A stretch of 64,000 bases of DNA from the NCBI GenBank assembly GCA_023460235.1, contig JAEWRE010000083.1, positions 62,001 to 126,000 on the forward strand, read 5' to 3'. The notes beneath the pieces are model-generated. The model saw nothing but the letters and a program-made list of their open reading frames with translations, ran no database searches and was not told the DNA's origin. Of this stretch, positions 50,895 through 59,907 are shown piece after piece. The position numbers and the translations under genes are program-made. This stretch comes from Bacillota bacterium (GTDB lineage: Bacteria > Bacillota > Clostridia > TANB77 > CAG-465). How positions within the stretch are numbered: the stretch's first letter is position 1; every line of letters begins with the position of its first letter.

Positions 50895-52277
50895 TTAAAA
50901 TTCAAATTTATCTTTAAAATAATCTTCTAACTTAGAAATTTCGATTCTTTCTTGTTCCATTGTATCTCTATTTCTAATAGTTACAGATTTATCATTTTCA
51001 GACTCAAAATCATAAGTAATTACGTATGGAGTACCAATTTCATCTTGTCTTCTATATCTTTTACCTATACTTGCAGATTCATCATAATCAACAGTATATT
51101 TCTTTGATAAAGTTTCAAGAATCTCTTCTGCTCCGGCACTTAATTTCTTTGATAGCGGTAACACAGCAATTTTTATTGGTGCAAGTGCTGGATGTAATTT
51201 TAATACAACTCTTGTATCATCCTCTGAAAGTTTTTCTTCTTCATATGCATTGCATAAAAACATAAGAAATAATCTATCAACACCAACAGCGGGTTCTATA
51301 CAGTATGGTATATACTTTTCATTTGTTTCTGTATCTAAGTAAGTCATATCTGCTCCTGAAGCCTCCATATGACGTTTTAAATCATAATCTGTTCTATCAG
51401 CAATGCCCCATAGTTCTCCCCATCCGAAAGGAAACTTATATTCTATATCGGCAGTTGCGTTACTATAAAAAGAAAGTTCTTCTTTAGTATGATCTCTAAG
51501 TCTTAGATTATTTGAAGATGCACCTAAATTAGTTAAAAACTTCATACAAGTTTCTTTCCAGTATTCATGCCATTTTAGATCTTCACCAGGTTTACAGAAA
51601 AATTCTAATTCCATTTGTTCAAATTCTCTTATTCTAAATAAGAAGTTACCAGGAGTTATCTCATTTCTAAAAGATTTGCCTTGTTGTCCAATACCCATTG
51701 GAAGCTTCCTTCTTGTAGTCCTTAAAACATTTTTAAAGTTTACAAACATTCCTTGTGCGGTTTCAGGTCTTAAATATATTTCAGCTTTTGAATCTTCAGT
51801 AACACCTTGAAATGTTTTAAACATCATATTGAACTGTCTAATGTCAGTAAAATTAAGTTTTCCACATTCAGGACAAACTATATTATTTTCTTTAATATAA
51901 TTAATAGTTTGCTCATTACTCCAACCATCAGCAATAATATCCTTATCATTTTTTGTAGCCCATTCTTCAATAAGTTTATCAGCTCTATGTCTTGTCTTAC
52001 ATTCTTTACAGTCAATAAGAGGATCAGAAAAACCACCAACATGCCCAGTAGTAATCCATACTTGAGGATTCATAAGTATAGCAGTGTCAACTGCTACGTT
52101 ATATTTATTTTCTTGAATTATCTTTTTCATCCATGCTTTTTTTATGTTGTTTTTTAACTCAACACCTAATGGACCATAATCCCATGAATTTGCAAGTCCA
52201 CCGTAAATTTCAGAACCTGCATAAACATATCCTCTGTTTTTACATAAATTTACTATTGTGTCCATTGAATTTACCAT
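50895..52277 (-). CDS. glyS: Glycyl-tRNA synthetase (single-chain, homodimeric type)
   Basis: The 460-aa class II enzyme begins with VNLCKNRGYVYAGSEIYGGLANSWDYGPLGVELKNNI and has a Cys pair (CKECKTRH) plus a second (CPECGK) for zinc. Motif 2 is IGQQGKSFRNEITPGNFLFRIREFEQMELEFF; motif 3 ends the catalytic core (EPAVGVDRLFLMFL), followed by the anticodon-binding domain. It belongs to the eukaryote-like homodimer type rather than GlyQ/GlyS. No T-box was seen upstream. Confidence 0.97.
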   Translation of the reverse strand: MVNSMDTIVNLCKNRGYVYAGSEIYGGLANSWDYGPLGVELKNNIKKAWMKKIIQENKYNVAVDTAILMNPQVWITTGHVGGFSDPLIDCKECKTRHRADKLIEEWATKNDKDIIADGWSNEQTINYIKENNIVCPECGKLNFTDIRQFNMMFKTFQGVTEDSKAEIYLRPETAQGMFVNFKNVLRTTRRKLPMGIGQQGKSFRNEITPGNFLFRIREFEQMELEFFCKPGEDLKWHEYWKETCMKFLTNLGASSNNLRLRDHTKEELSFYSNATADIEYKFPFGWGELWGIADRTDYDLKRHMEASGADMTYLDTETNEKYIPYCIEPAVGVDRLFLMFLCNAYEEEKLSEDDTRVVLKLHPALAPIKIAVLPLSKKLSAGAEEILETLSKKYTVDYDESASIGKRYRRQDEIGTPYVITYDFESENDKSVTIRNRDTMEQERIEISKLEDYFKDKFEF

Positions 52278-52290
52278 TTTTCATTCTCCT

Positions 52291-53067
52291 TTATTTTAAT
52301 TCTATGTCAAGATAATCTTTTACAATTTCTCCACTATTAAAAACTATATGTAGTTTTGAATCTTTTATGTAGAAATTTTCAAGTCCAGTTACTGCATAAG
52401 TATAATCTGATTCTTTTACTAATCTCTTTGATACAACATATTCTCTAACTTGAGAATTTATTTTAGTTTTATAATCTTTATCATACATATTTATAGCAAT
52501 ATCAGAAATTTTAATTAATTCTTTTGTAGCTAAATTAATATTATACGTATCAACTTTTTCAGTTGCATTCTTTTTACCTGCATCATCTACTAGACGTTGA
52601 TTAACAGTAATTGACAATATTTTTTTACCAGATACAATATTATCATAAGCTTTATATGTAACCTTATAGGTAAAAGAATTGTTAACATTATTTCCTTTTA
52701 TTGAAGAAAATAAATCATTATATTTTTTTTCAATATCTGCGTTTATAGTTTCAAGTTTTTCTCCATTAACTGAAATAACAGGTATAGTTAAACTACACTT
52801 ATTATTTTTATTTTCACTATCAGTTAAGACTTTATCTTCAACTTTATATGATATATCTGAAGCATTAGCCATAGTTTGTTCTGATTCTTCATTTGTTAGA
52901 TTAACTAAGCTTTGTGTTTCAGAACTACCCTTTCCTACTACTGGTGGGTTATTTTCATTAGATAAAGAATAATATATTATGCCTCCACCAATTATAACAA
53001 ATAGCACGAAGGCTATAATAAATCCTTTTGAACTCTTTTTAGTTTCACTAAATCTCATAGTTTCCAT
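52291..53067 (-). CDS. Membrane-anchored extracytoplasmic protein (DUF3298/DUF4163-like)
   Basis: The 258-aa product has a cytoplasmic tip, one membrane helix (GFIIAFVLFVIIGGGIIYYSL) and an outside domain. The pattern CSLTIPVISVNGEKLETINADIEKKY ... SYKVTYKAYDNIVSGKKILSITVNQRL ... YNINLATKELIKISDIAI ... FYIKDSKLHIVF resembles the DUF4163/DUF3298 tandem seen in RsiV-like proteins, which bind lysozyme in Bacillus. That relation is a guess from layout. It lies just upstream of glyS. Confidence 0.6.
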   Translation of the reverse strand: METMRFSETKKSSKGFIIAFVLFVIIGGGIIYYSLSNENNPPVVGKGSSETQSLVNLTNEESEQTMANASDISYKVEDKVLTDSENKNNKCSLTIPVISVNGEKLETINADIEKKYNDLFSSIKGNNVNNSFTYKVTYKAYDNIVSGKKILSITVNQRLVDDAGKKNATEKVDTYNINLATKELIKISDIAINMYDKDYKTKINSQVREYVVSKRLVKESDYTYAVTGLENFYIKDSKLHIVFNSGEIVKDYLDIELK

Positions 53068-53156
53068 TTATAATTACACCTCGCGTATATTTTACTATAT
53101 TTAATCTAATTTTTCAATGAAAATCTACATATTTTTTAATATAACTTAAATATTTA

Positions 53157-53975
53157 TTATGGAGCAATTGATTTTATATTTATAGTTATACCAAATAAAT
53201 TTATACCAGTAGCAAAATCTACAGAATAAATAGCTGTATTCCTTATTTGAGAACTTATTTTGGGTATACTTTTCCCATATTTTATCTCAATATCAATATC
53301 TAGTTTCATTCCATTAATAAACTTTTGAGTGCTAACTCTAAATATTTTTGTAACGCCTTCAATTTTTAAAACTGAATGTCCAACTATACTATTTATAACT
53401 GAATCAGATATTATAAAATTACCAAGATAGCTATATGTTGGTCTAATTATTGTTTTTTCGCTAAAATCATGTTCTGTCTGATCATTCTTTATTTTTATTC
53501 CAAAAGTCTTTAATGCATCTAAAAAATATCCAGAAAATTGATTTTTAATTTCAAAGGTTGGAACTGGTACAACATGTTTTCCTTCTTGAATTCTAGACCT
53601 TTTTGCCTCTTCTATTTGTTCTGGTGATGCTATATCTTCAATATTTATATACTTATATATTTTACCTACATTAAGATTATTTGCAATTTTTTCAACCATA
53701 TCATTTGAAGTTCCTAGTATTAAAAGCTTTGTTGGTTTTTCTTTTTTTAATGTATCAATTATTTCCTGTCTTCTTGTCTCATCTAAAAAACAAGCTGCTT
53801 TGACAGAAGCAATTTTACTTCCTTCTGTCTTAGCAGATTTACCAGCAATAACTTTAGTATTTTTTATAAGTATTGCATCATCAATTATATAATCAATTCC
53901 ATTGCTTTTTGCAACAGATTGAGCATTGTAACTTTTTCCTGTACCAGTTTTACCTACAAATGCATAAACTTGCAT
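53157..53975 (-). CDS. Fusion of P-loop NTPase-like and Asp23/Gls24-like domains
   Basis: The 272-aa protein has a Walker A at the very N-terminus (VGKTGTGKSYNAQ, residues 7-14) with an IDYIIDDAILI segment and TKLLILGTSND. From about residue 175 comes an Asp23-like region: YLGNFIISDSVINSIVGHSVLKIEGVTKIFRV ... KLDIDIEIKYGKSIPKISSQIRNTAIYSVDFATGINLFGITINIKSI. Asp23/Gls24 proteins are small envelope-stress proteins; an N-terminal NTPase is unusual. It lies 10 bp downstream of pnp, so it is probably co-transcribed. Function unknown. Confidence 0.7.
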   Translation of the reverse strand: MQVYAFVGKTGTGKSYNAQSVAKSNGIDYIIDDAILIKNTKVIAGKSAKTEGSKIASVKAACFLDETRRQEIIDTLKKEKPTKLLILGTSNDMVEKIANNLNVGKIYKYINIEDIASPEQIEEAKRSRIQEGKHVVPVPTFEIKNQFSGYFLDALKTFGIKIKNDQTEHDFSEKTIIRPTYSYLGNFIISDSVINSIVGHSVLKIEGVTKIFRVSTQKFINGMKLDIDIEIKYGKSIPKISSQIRNTAIYSVDFATGINLFGITINIKSIAP

Positions 53976-53985
53976 TAAAACACCT

Positions 53986-56094
53986 CTATACTTTCATTAA
54001 GTCCTTTGCAGTTAAACTAAATTTACCATCTTCTTTACCAATTTCAGTAACTTTTACTAATATATCATCGCCTACTTTAAGCACATCTTCTACTTTATTT
54101 ACTCTCTCAGTAGAAATTTGTGATATATGTAAAAGGCCTTCTTTACCTGGTAGTACTTCAACTAGTGCACCAAATTGTAGTATTCTAGTAACTTTTCCCA
54201 TGTAAACTTGATTTAATTCTACATCTCTAGTTAATGAATCAATTATTTGTATTGCTCTATCTAATCTTTCTTGATCTGTTCCAGAAACAAATACTGTTCC
54301 ATCATCTTCAATATCAATCTTAACTCCAGTTTCTTCTATTATTTTATTAATAGTTTTTCCACCAGCACCAATTACATCTCTAATTTTATCTGGATTTATT
54401 TTCATTGTTTCAATCTTAGGAGCAAATTTTGATAAATTAGCTCTTGGCTTATCAATTGCTTTTAACATAACTTCATCTAAAATATATTCTCTAGCAACTT
54501 TTGTTTTTCTAAATGCTTCATCTATTATTTCATAAGTTAATCCATCAACTTTTATATCAACTTGTATAGCAGTTATACCTTTTTTAGTTCCTGCAACTTT
54601 AAAGTCCATATCACCAAAGAAATCTTCTATTCCTTGTATGTCTGTTACCATTATATAATCTGATGTATCACCATCTTTTGTAAATAATCCAGTTGATATA
54701 CCAGCAACAGGTGCTTTAATTGGAACACCTGCATCCATAAGTGCAAGAGTTGAACCGCATACGCTACCTTGAGAAGTTGAACCATTTGAACTTAAAACCT
54801 CAGATACCACCCTAATTGTATATGGGAATTCATCTTTAGAAGGTATAACTGGCTCTAAAGCTCTTTCTGCAAGTGCTCCATGTCCGATTTCACGTCTTCC
54901 AGGTCCACGAGAAGGTCTTGCTTCACCTACGCTATATGGTGGGAAGTTATAATGGTGCATATATCTTTTTGATACTTCTTCATCAAGCCCATCAAAAGTT
55001 TGCTCATCAGCAATACTTCCAAGTGTTACCATTGAAAGGACTTGCGTTTGACCACGAGAGAATAATGCACTTCCATGAACTCTATTAAATAATCCTACTT
55101 CTGCACTCAGATGTCTAATTTCATCTATTCCTCTTCCATCTACTCTTTCAGATTTTTCAACAATAAGTTTTCTTACTGCTTTTTTCTCTGCTTTATATAG
55201 TGCTTCATTTATCATTGATTTATTTTTTTGATATTCTTCTTCACCATATTTTTTTATATATTCTTCTTTTACAAAAGAGTTTACTTCATCAATTGCTTGA
55301 TCTCTACCATTTTTATTTGAAGAAATAACAGCTTCTTCAAATTTTTTACAAGCAATTTCTTCTATAAATTCTGCTAAATCAGTAGGTACTGCAAAAGACT
55401 TATAGCTTGCTTTTTCTTTTCCAATTTCACTACGAATAGCTTTAATAAATTCACATACTTTTTTAATTTCGCTATGTGCAACTTTAATAGCTTCTAGCAT
55501 AATTTCATCTGGCACTTCATTAGCTCCTGCTTCTATCATGCAAACTTTTTCATATGTAGCAGAAACAGTAAGGTCAAGATCAGATTTTTCTCTTTGTTCT
55601 AAATTTGGATTAAGAACTATTTTTCCATCTACTAATCCAACTTTTATAGATCCAACAAGTGCGTCAAAAGGTATATCTGATATGTTAAGTGCGATAGATG
55701 CACCAAGTGAAGCTGGTACTTCTGGTAAAACATCAGGATCAACAGCAAGTACAAGAGCATTTATTGAAGTATCATTTCTATAATCCTTTGGAAATAAAGG
55801 ACGCATTGGTCTATCAATAACACGAGAAACAAGAACTGCTTTTGTAGTAGGTTTTCCTTCTCTTTTTATATATCCTCCAGGTATTTTACCAACAGCATAA
55901 AGTCTTTCTTCATAATCAACTGATAATGGTAAAAAATCAATTCCTTCTTTTGCTTCTTTAGACATAGTAACATTTACTATAACAGCTGTATCGCCATATC
56001 TAACTAAACAAGATCCATTTGCAAGTTCAGCCATTTTACCTGTTTCAACAATTAAAGGTCTGCCTGCATATTCCATTTCAAACTTTTTATACAT
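53986..56094 (-). CDS. pnp: Polynucleotide phosphorylase
   Basis: The 702-aa enzyme has two RNase PH domains (FEMEYAGRPLIVETGKMAELANGS...; SERVDGRGIDEIRHL), the GRREIGHGALAERAL and SSNGSTSQGSVCG catalytic stretches, then KH (IRDVIGAGGKTINKIIEETG) and S1 (VYMGKVTRILQFGALVEVLPGKEGLLHISQIS). It degrades RNA phosphorolytically. ATG 56094 has AAGGAGG upstream; the longer frame would start inside the leader hairpin. rpsO, its usual upstream neighbour, is absent here. Confidence 0.97.
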   Translation of the reverse strand: MYKKFEMEYAGRPLIVETGKMAELANGSCLVRYGDTAVIVNVTMSKEAKEGIDFLPLSVDYEERLYAVGKIPGGYIKREGKPTTKAVLVSRVIDRPMRPLFPKDYRNDTSINALVLAVDPDVLPEVPASLGASIALNISDIPFDALVGSIKVGLVDGKIVLNPNLEQREKSDLDLTVSATYEKVCMIEAGANEVPDEIMLEAIKVAHSEIKKVCEFIKAIRSEIGKEKASYKSFAVPTDLAEFIEEIACKKFEEAVISSNKNGRDQAIDEVNSFVKEEYIKKYGEEEYQKNKSMINEALYKAEKKAVRKLIVEKSERVDGRGIDEIRHLSAEVGLFNRVHGSALFSRGQTQVLSMVTLGSIADEQTFDGLDEEVSKRYMHHYNFPPYSVGEARPSRGPGRREIGHGALAERALEPVIPSKDEFPYTIRVVSEVLSSNGSTSQGSVCGSTLALMDAGVPIKAPVAGISTGLFTKDGDTSDYIMVTDIQGIEDFFGDMDFKVAGTKKGITAIQVDIKVDGLTYEIIDEAFRKTKVAREYILDEVMLKAIDKPRANLSKFAPKIETMKINPDKIRDVIGAGGKTINKIIEETGVKIDIEDDGTVFVSGTDQERLDRAIQIIDSLTRDVELNQVYMGKVTRILQFGALVEVLPGKEGLLHISQISTERVNKVEDVLKVGDDILVKVTEIGKEDGKFSLTAKDLMKV

Positions 56095-56123
56095 AAAATT
56101 CCTCCTTAAATTAACTATGTATG

Positions 56124-56192
56124 AGAGGCGGTAATAATAATTTCTAGATATTATTTGCAATATACCCACAAATTATTACTACAACTGCCTCT
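56124..56192 (-). promoter_or_regulatory. Long stem-loop in the pnp 5' leader
   Basis: Minus-strand leader RNA starts with AGAGGCAGTTGTAGTAATAA (56192 downwards), which pairs with TTATTATTACCGCCTCT (ending 56124) around an AT-rich loop. It sits at the extreme 5' end of the transcript, as in autoregulated pnp leaders cut by RNase III. Confidence 0.65.
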
Positions 56193-56206
56193 AAAAATAT
56201 ATGTTA

Positions 56207-56235
56207 ATTATACTATATTTAAATAAATAGTTCAA
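56207..56235 (-). promoter_or_regulatory. Promoter of pnp
   Basis: Minus-strand TTGAAC (56230-56235), 17-bp spacer, TATAAT (56207-56212); the expected start is about 8 nt before the leader stem-loop. Confidence 0.75.
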
Positions 56236-56302
56236 TAGAATTAAAAAAAATAGTTAAATAGTATAAAATTTCCATATTATGTAAATTATTTAAGTAAAAA
56301 TA

Positions 56303-56331
56303 TTGTTTTTTATGTTAACTAGTGATATAAT
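56303..56331 (+). promoter_or_regulatory. Promoter of the 142-aa protein gene
   Basis: TTGTTT (56303-56308), 17-bp spacer, TATAAT (56326-56331), about 70 bp upstream of the start codon and divergent from the pnp promoter. Confidence 0.75.
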
Positions 56332-56400
56332 TGTATTATGTAAACAATCGACAATTTGTCAGTTAATTTAATGACGAGGATTACAAAGGAGGAAACTACA

Positions 56401-56829
56401 ATGCTAACTACACTTATGACGAGATATGAAGATGATTTTTGTAATGCATTAACCGAAGCTATTCCAAGTATTATACCAATGGAAGATGTACATGGGTTGC
56501 TGTATAGTTTGGAAGATTATAATGGCGAGTGCATAATAAACTTTAAAAATCAAAAAAATGTAACTGTACTGGTCTACAGATTAGAAGAAAAATGTAATCT
56601 TAGAGAATTCATAGCAAAAAAAGCTCCACAGGTTGCGAGTGAACGTGGACATTTAAAAAATCTTTTTAAAGATATGTTTATCAAAAAATACATAACCCCC
56701 AAAAAAGTGCAGCTTGTAGCTATGAATACCAATAAACACCATATAACAAAAAGGGATAAAGGAATTGACAAAGTATACGATTTATCAGCAAAAGCATACA
56801 ATTTTAAAAAACAGGTTGCTATGCTGTGA
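56401..56829 (+). CDS. Hypothetical protein (142 aa)
   Basis: ATG 56401 has AAAGGAGG upstream; earlier in-frame ATGs lack one. The product is soluble and basic in its C-terminal half (KKYITPKKVQLVAMNTNKHHITKRDKG), with an acidic N-terminal half (YEDDFCNALTEAIPSIIPMEDVHGLLYSLEDYNGE). It ends in TGA and is followed by a terminator. No family was recognised. Confidence 0.65.
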   Translation: MLTTLMTRYEDDFCNALTEAIPSIIPMEDVHGLLYSLEDYNGECIINFKNQKNVTVLVYRLEEKCNLREFIAKKAPQVASERGHLKNLFKDMFIKKYITPKKVQLVAMNTNKHHITKRDKGIDKVYDLSAKAYNFKKQVAML

Positions 56830-56835
56830 ACAAAC

Positions 56836-56880
56836 AAACGTGACAGTAGTGTAAAATTTAACACTCTGCCACGTTTACTT
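56836..56880. terminator. Bidirectional terminator
   Basis: AAACGTG (56836-56842) pairs with CACGTTT (56870-56876), and AGTGT (56848-56852) with ACACT (56861-56865), forming an interrupted stem between convergent genes. Confidence 0.75.
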
Positions 56881-56881
56881 T

Positions 56882-57922
56882 TTATATTATTTCTTTTTTC
56901 ATTATCAATTGTATTTTCCCTTCGCTTTCTGCTATATTTAAATTTTTAATTGATAATATTATTTTCTTAATAAGATACATATCACTCTTATTTAATTCAC
57001 TTACCTTTTCATTTATAATATCAAAATACCAATTACCTTCATCTTCGGTTAACATCAAATCTACTTTTGAAGTTTGACCTGGAATTCCCATTATTCTAAT
57101 TATTATTTCACAGATTATAAGTATAGTGTCATTTACACTTCCATTTAAATAGCTATTATCTTTTAGAGATATTTTGCTATTAAAAGGTACGTTTTTCATT
57201 TTCGATTCATTTTTTATTATTAATTCTATTACATCCATTATATCTCTATCTGTCATAATGTAACTACTATTGTTTTGAGTTTGTCCTATAATTGAAGTTA
57301 AAACTTTATCTATTTTTTCTAAAGAATCTCTGTTTTTTGAATAAAAACCACTTAATTTTTCTAAACTTTGTTTTTCAATTACATCTGTTGCAGTTTGTAC
57401 TAACATATTTGTAACTTCAATTCCAGCACTTATTGCAAGTAAATTTGATTTTATTTCTTGAGCTACTCCTGTAATTAAGCTTCCTATTGCAGTTGTTCTA
57501 TATTTTGACATTTCAATCTCATTTTGTTGATTAAATATTTTAACTGCAGACATAAGTTCTAAATTAAGTCTTGATATACCTTCTGTTTTGTCATAATAAT
57601 TTTGTATATTTAATTTTTTCATCATATCTATAGGAGGCTTTTGACCAGAAAATCCAGTTTGTAATATTATTATTAATTCTTGATTTGTTTTTCTTATCTC
57701 AGTTATAACTTCTTCTCCATTAAGACCAGGCATGAAATAATCAAGTAATGCTATTTGATATTTGTCAGTTCTCAACTCTGCAAGTGCAGCGTCTCCATCT
57801 GTAACTTTCTTTACATTATATCCTAATTGTTTTAAAAACTCATATGTCATTGTTAAATAATCTAAATCGTCGTCAGCCAGTAGTACACTAATATTTTTTA
57901 CTAATTCATCAAATGTTACCAT
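56882..57922 (-). CDS. Response regulator receiver fused to a degenerate histidine-kinase core
   Basis: The 346-aa protein begins with a complete receiver domain: acidic pocket DDD (17-19), phosphoacceptor D61 (LLDYFMPG), T89 and K112. A DHp-like helix follows (about 145-215) where the H-box reads SLITGVAQEIKSNL, with Gln155 in place of the phosphorylatable His. The C-terminal region resembles a HATPase_c fold in position, but no N, G1 or G2 boxes are visible. It likely works as a phosphorylation-controlled adaptor or dimer without kinase activity. No partner kinase gene is adjacent. Confidence 0.8.
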   Translation of the reverse strand: MVTFDELVKNISVLLADDDLDYLTMTYEFLKQLGYNVKKVTDGDAALAELRTDKYQIALLDYFMPGLNGEEVITEIRKTNQELIIILQTGFSGQKPPIDMMKKLNIQNYYDKTEGISRLNLELMSAVKIFNQQNEIEMSKYRTTAIGSLITGVAQEIKSNLLAISAGIEVTNMLVQTATDVIEKQSLEKLSGFYSKNRDSLEKIDKVLTSIIGQTQNNSSYIMTDRDIMDVIELIIKNESKMKNVPFNSKISLKDNSYLNGSVNDTILIICEIIIRIMGIPGQTSKVDLMLTEDEGNWYFDIINEKVSELNKSDMYLIKKIILSIKNLNIAESEGKIQLIMKKEII

Positions 57923-57969
57923 ATATAAATCTCCTTATTTATCTTTTTTATAATTATATAATATATTAA

Positions 57970-58008
57970 AAAAAAAGGAAAGAGTTTTAACTAAAAACTT
58001 TCCCTTTT
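57970..58008 (-). terminator. Terminator after uppP
   Basis: Minus-strand GGGAAAGTTTTT pairs with AAAACTCTTTCC around a short loop, followed by a long T-run. Confidence 0.8.
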
Positions 58009-58039
58009 AACATATTTATATCAAATTACCAGTATCTAA

Positions 58040-58858
58040 CTAAAAAATGAAAAACTTTACAAGTATGATTATTGCAATTATTACTCTGTAGTATGCAAAT
58101 AAAGCAAAGTCATTTTTCTTAATGTAATTTAATAAGAACTTAATACTTACTACTCCTACTATTGCTGAAACTACTACTCCAATAATTAAAGGAAGTATAT
58201 CACTTGAACTTAATAATTCTGGAACTTTAGTTATTGCAGCACCAAATATTATTGGAACTGAAAGTAAAAAAGTAAATTTAGCAGCAGCCTCTCTTGAAAC
58301 ACCAACAAGACGTGCAGTTAAAATTGTTGTTCCAGATCTAGAAAAGCCCGGTATTACTGCAAATGCTTGTGATATTCCTATAAGTAATGTTTGTTTTAAT
58401 GTTAAATCTTCAAATTTTGTATCTTTATCTTTGTATTTTTTTTCTGCCCATTTATCTCCAAGAAAAATTAGTACACCCATGACTGCAAGTAGTAAGGCAA
58501 TTATCCAAATATTATTTTGTGTTCCAAACATAGCATCAATTTTATCTTCAAATAGCTTTCCAATAAGTGCTCCTGGTATTGTTGCTAAAACTAAATACCA
58601 AAACATTCTATTATTAAATGAATCTTTTTTATGAACTATCTTGTCAAAAGCACCCTTAAATAAATTAAACCAGTCTCTCCAGAAAAATATTAAAACTGCA
58701 ATTAAAGTTCCTACATGTAGAGCAACATCAAAAGCCATAGAATGTTCTGGCCAATTAAACAAGTAAGGTACTAATTTAAGATGTGCAGAACTAGAAATAG
58801 GCAAAAATTCACCTATACCTTGAACTATTCCTAATATTATTGATTGAAATATATCCAT
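58040..58858 (-). CDS. uppP: Undecaprenyl-diphosphatase UppP (BacA)
   Basis: The 272-aa polytopic protein has the two inverted active-site repeats GIVQGIGEFLPISSSAHL and PGFSRSGTTILTA. It dephosphorylates undecaprenyl diphosphate, recycling the wall lipid carrier and giving bacitracin tolerance. It is the last gene of a wall-related run on the minus strand (PBP1a, phosphodiester glycosidase, propeller-like protein), 12 bp after its neighbour. Confidence 0.97.
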   Translation of the reverse strand: MDIFQSIILGIVQGIGEFLPISSSAHLKLVPYLFNWPEHSMAFDVALHVGTLIAVLIFFWRDWFNLFKGAFDKIVHKKDSFNNRMFWYLVLATIPGALIGKLFEDKIDAMFGTQNNIWIIALLLAVMGVLIFLGDKWAEKKYKDKDTKFEDLTLKQTLLIGISQAFAVIPGFSRSGTTILTARLVGVSREAAAKFTFLLSVPIIFGAAITKVPELLSSSDILPLIIGVVVSAIVGVVSIKFLLNYIKKNDFALFAYYRVIIAIIILVKFFIF

Positions 58859-58870
58859 ATTTATTTCCTC

Positions 58871-59890
58871 CTAATCAATTACTTTTGTTGATATTAATAG
58901 ATTATCCGTTGTACGCAAATATATCTTATTGCCTTTTAAAGCTTCAAAACTAACATATTTTGAAAGTCTACCAATTCTTTTATATGGTTCACTTGAGGCA
59001 ACATTTATTATATAATTGGGGTATATAAGATATACACCATAATTGTTATAATAGGTTTTTACTAAGTCTGTATCACTTAAATCTATTTTTTCAGTTATTT
59101 TGTTATTTTTTACTTTATAAACAGTATCTTTTTTATTTTTACTTAAAAAATACAAATTATCATCTTCATCGATACCGATCATTTCAACTTTTTCTTTGAA
59201 AATATTAAGACTACTACTTCCATAATAAACATTATAGTTTTCGTCTTCATAATATACCATATCCTTATGTTGTAACATTATCATTTTGTTATATACACTT
59301 CCAGATTTAATAAGTGAAATGTTGTTAAATAAATCTACTCTATATATAGAATTTTTTTCTGTAGTACCGTTTTTTGTTTGAACATTAAAATAAATTATAT
59401 TGATTATTGGTGACATATTCATATCTTTTATAGCAACAAAATTATTAACGCTTATTTCATTATATTTATTTTTTTGTTTGTTATCAATTTGATAAGTTTT
59501 TAAAACAATTTTTGATACATTTGTTGTTTTACTCTCTGTAAAATAAAGTATCATATTTTTATCATATAGTAATTTAATATAGCATATATTTCCATCTTCT
59601 ATTGTTGTAACATTTTTTCCATCGCTTATATTATTAATATATATTTTTGAATCCTTTAAATATACATAGTATTTATTATTATGTGAATATTCAATGTTTT
59701 CTACATCATTTGGTAAAACAATTTTTGTTATTGATTTTATTTCTTCTTTACTCGCCGAAACCGGTGAATTACCTATAATACTAGTCTGACTAAGTTTATA
59801 TATAAAATTATCTAAAATCGCAAGTGATGAAGTTGTAAGTATTGTACCAACGAAAAAAAACACCGCAATATACATGAAAAACTTTTTCAT
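58871..59890 (-). CDS. Membrane-anchored, propeller-like extracytoplasmic protein
   Basis: The 339-aa product has an N-terminal signal-anchor (FFMYIAVFFFVGTILTTSSLAIL) and an outside domain of repeated beta-strand blocks (YYVYLKDSKIYINNISDGK; NIYRVDLFNNISLIKSGS-like; NVYYGSS; NLYFLSKNKKDTVYKVKNNK), suggesting a beta-propeller. No known family was recognised. It lies 17 bp after the phosphodiester glycosidase gene and 12 bp before uppP, so a role in the envelope is likely. Confidence 0.65.
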   Translation of the reverse strand: MKKFFMYIAVFFFVGTILTTSSLAILDNFIYKLSQTSIIGNSPVSASKEEIKSITKIVLPNDVENIEYSHNNKYYVYLKDSKIYINNISDGKNVTTIEDGNICYIKLLYDKNMILYFTESKTTNVSKIVLKTYQIDNKQKNKYNEISVNNFVAIKDMNMSPIINIIYFNVQTKNGTTEKNSIYRVDLFNNISLIKSGSVYNKMIMLQHKDMVYYEDENYNVYYGSSSLNIFKEKVEMIGIDEDDNLYFLSKNKKDTVYKVKNNKITEKIDLSDTDLVKTYYNNYGVYLIYPNYIINVASSEPYKRIGRLSKYVSFEALKGNKIYLRTTDNLLISTKVID

Positions 59891-59907
59891 TTTTCCCTCT
59901 CTTTCAA

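Noticed and set aside
52278..52320. T-box upstream of glyS
   Set aside because: Only a 13-bp gap separates it from the upstream gene, and no T-box element was seen.
56311..56348. TATTATGTAAACA resembling a dif right half near the 142-aa protein gene
   Set aside because: The left half does not match, and the sequence is fully explained by a sigma-A promoter.
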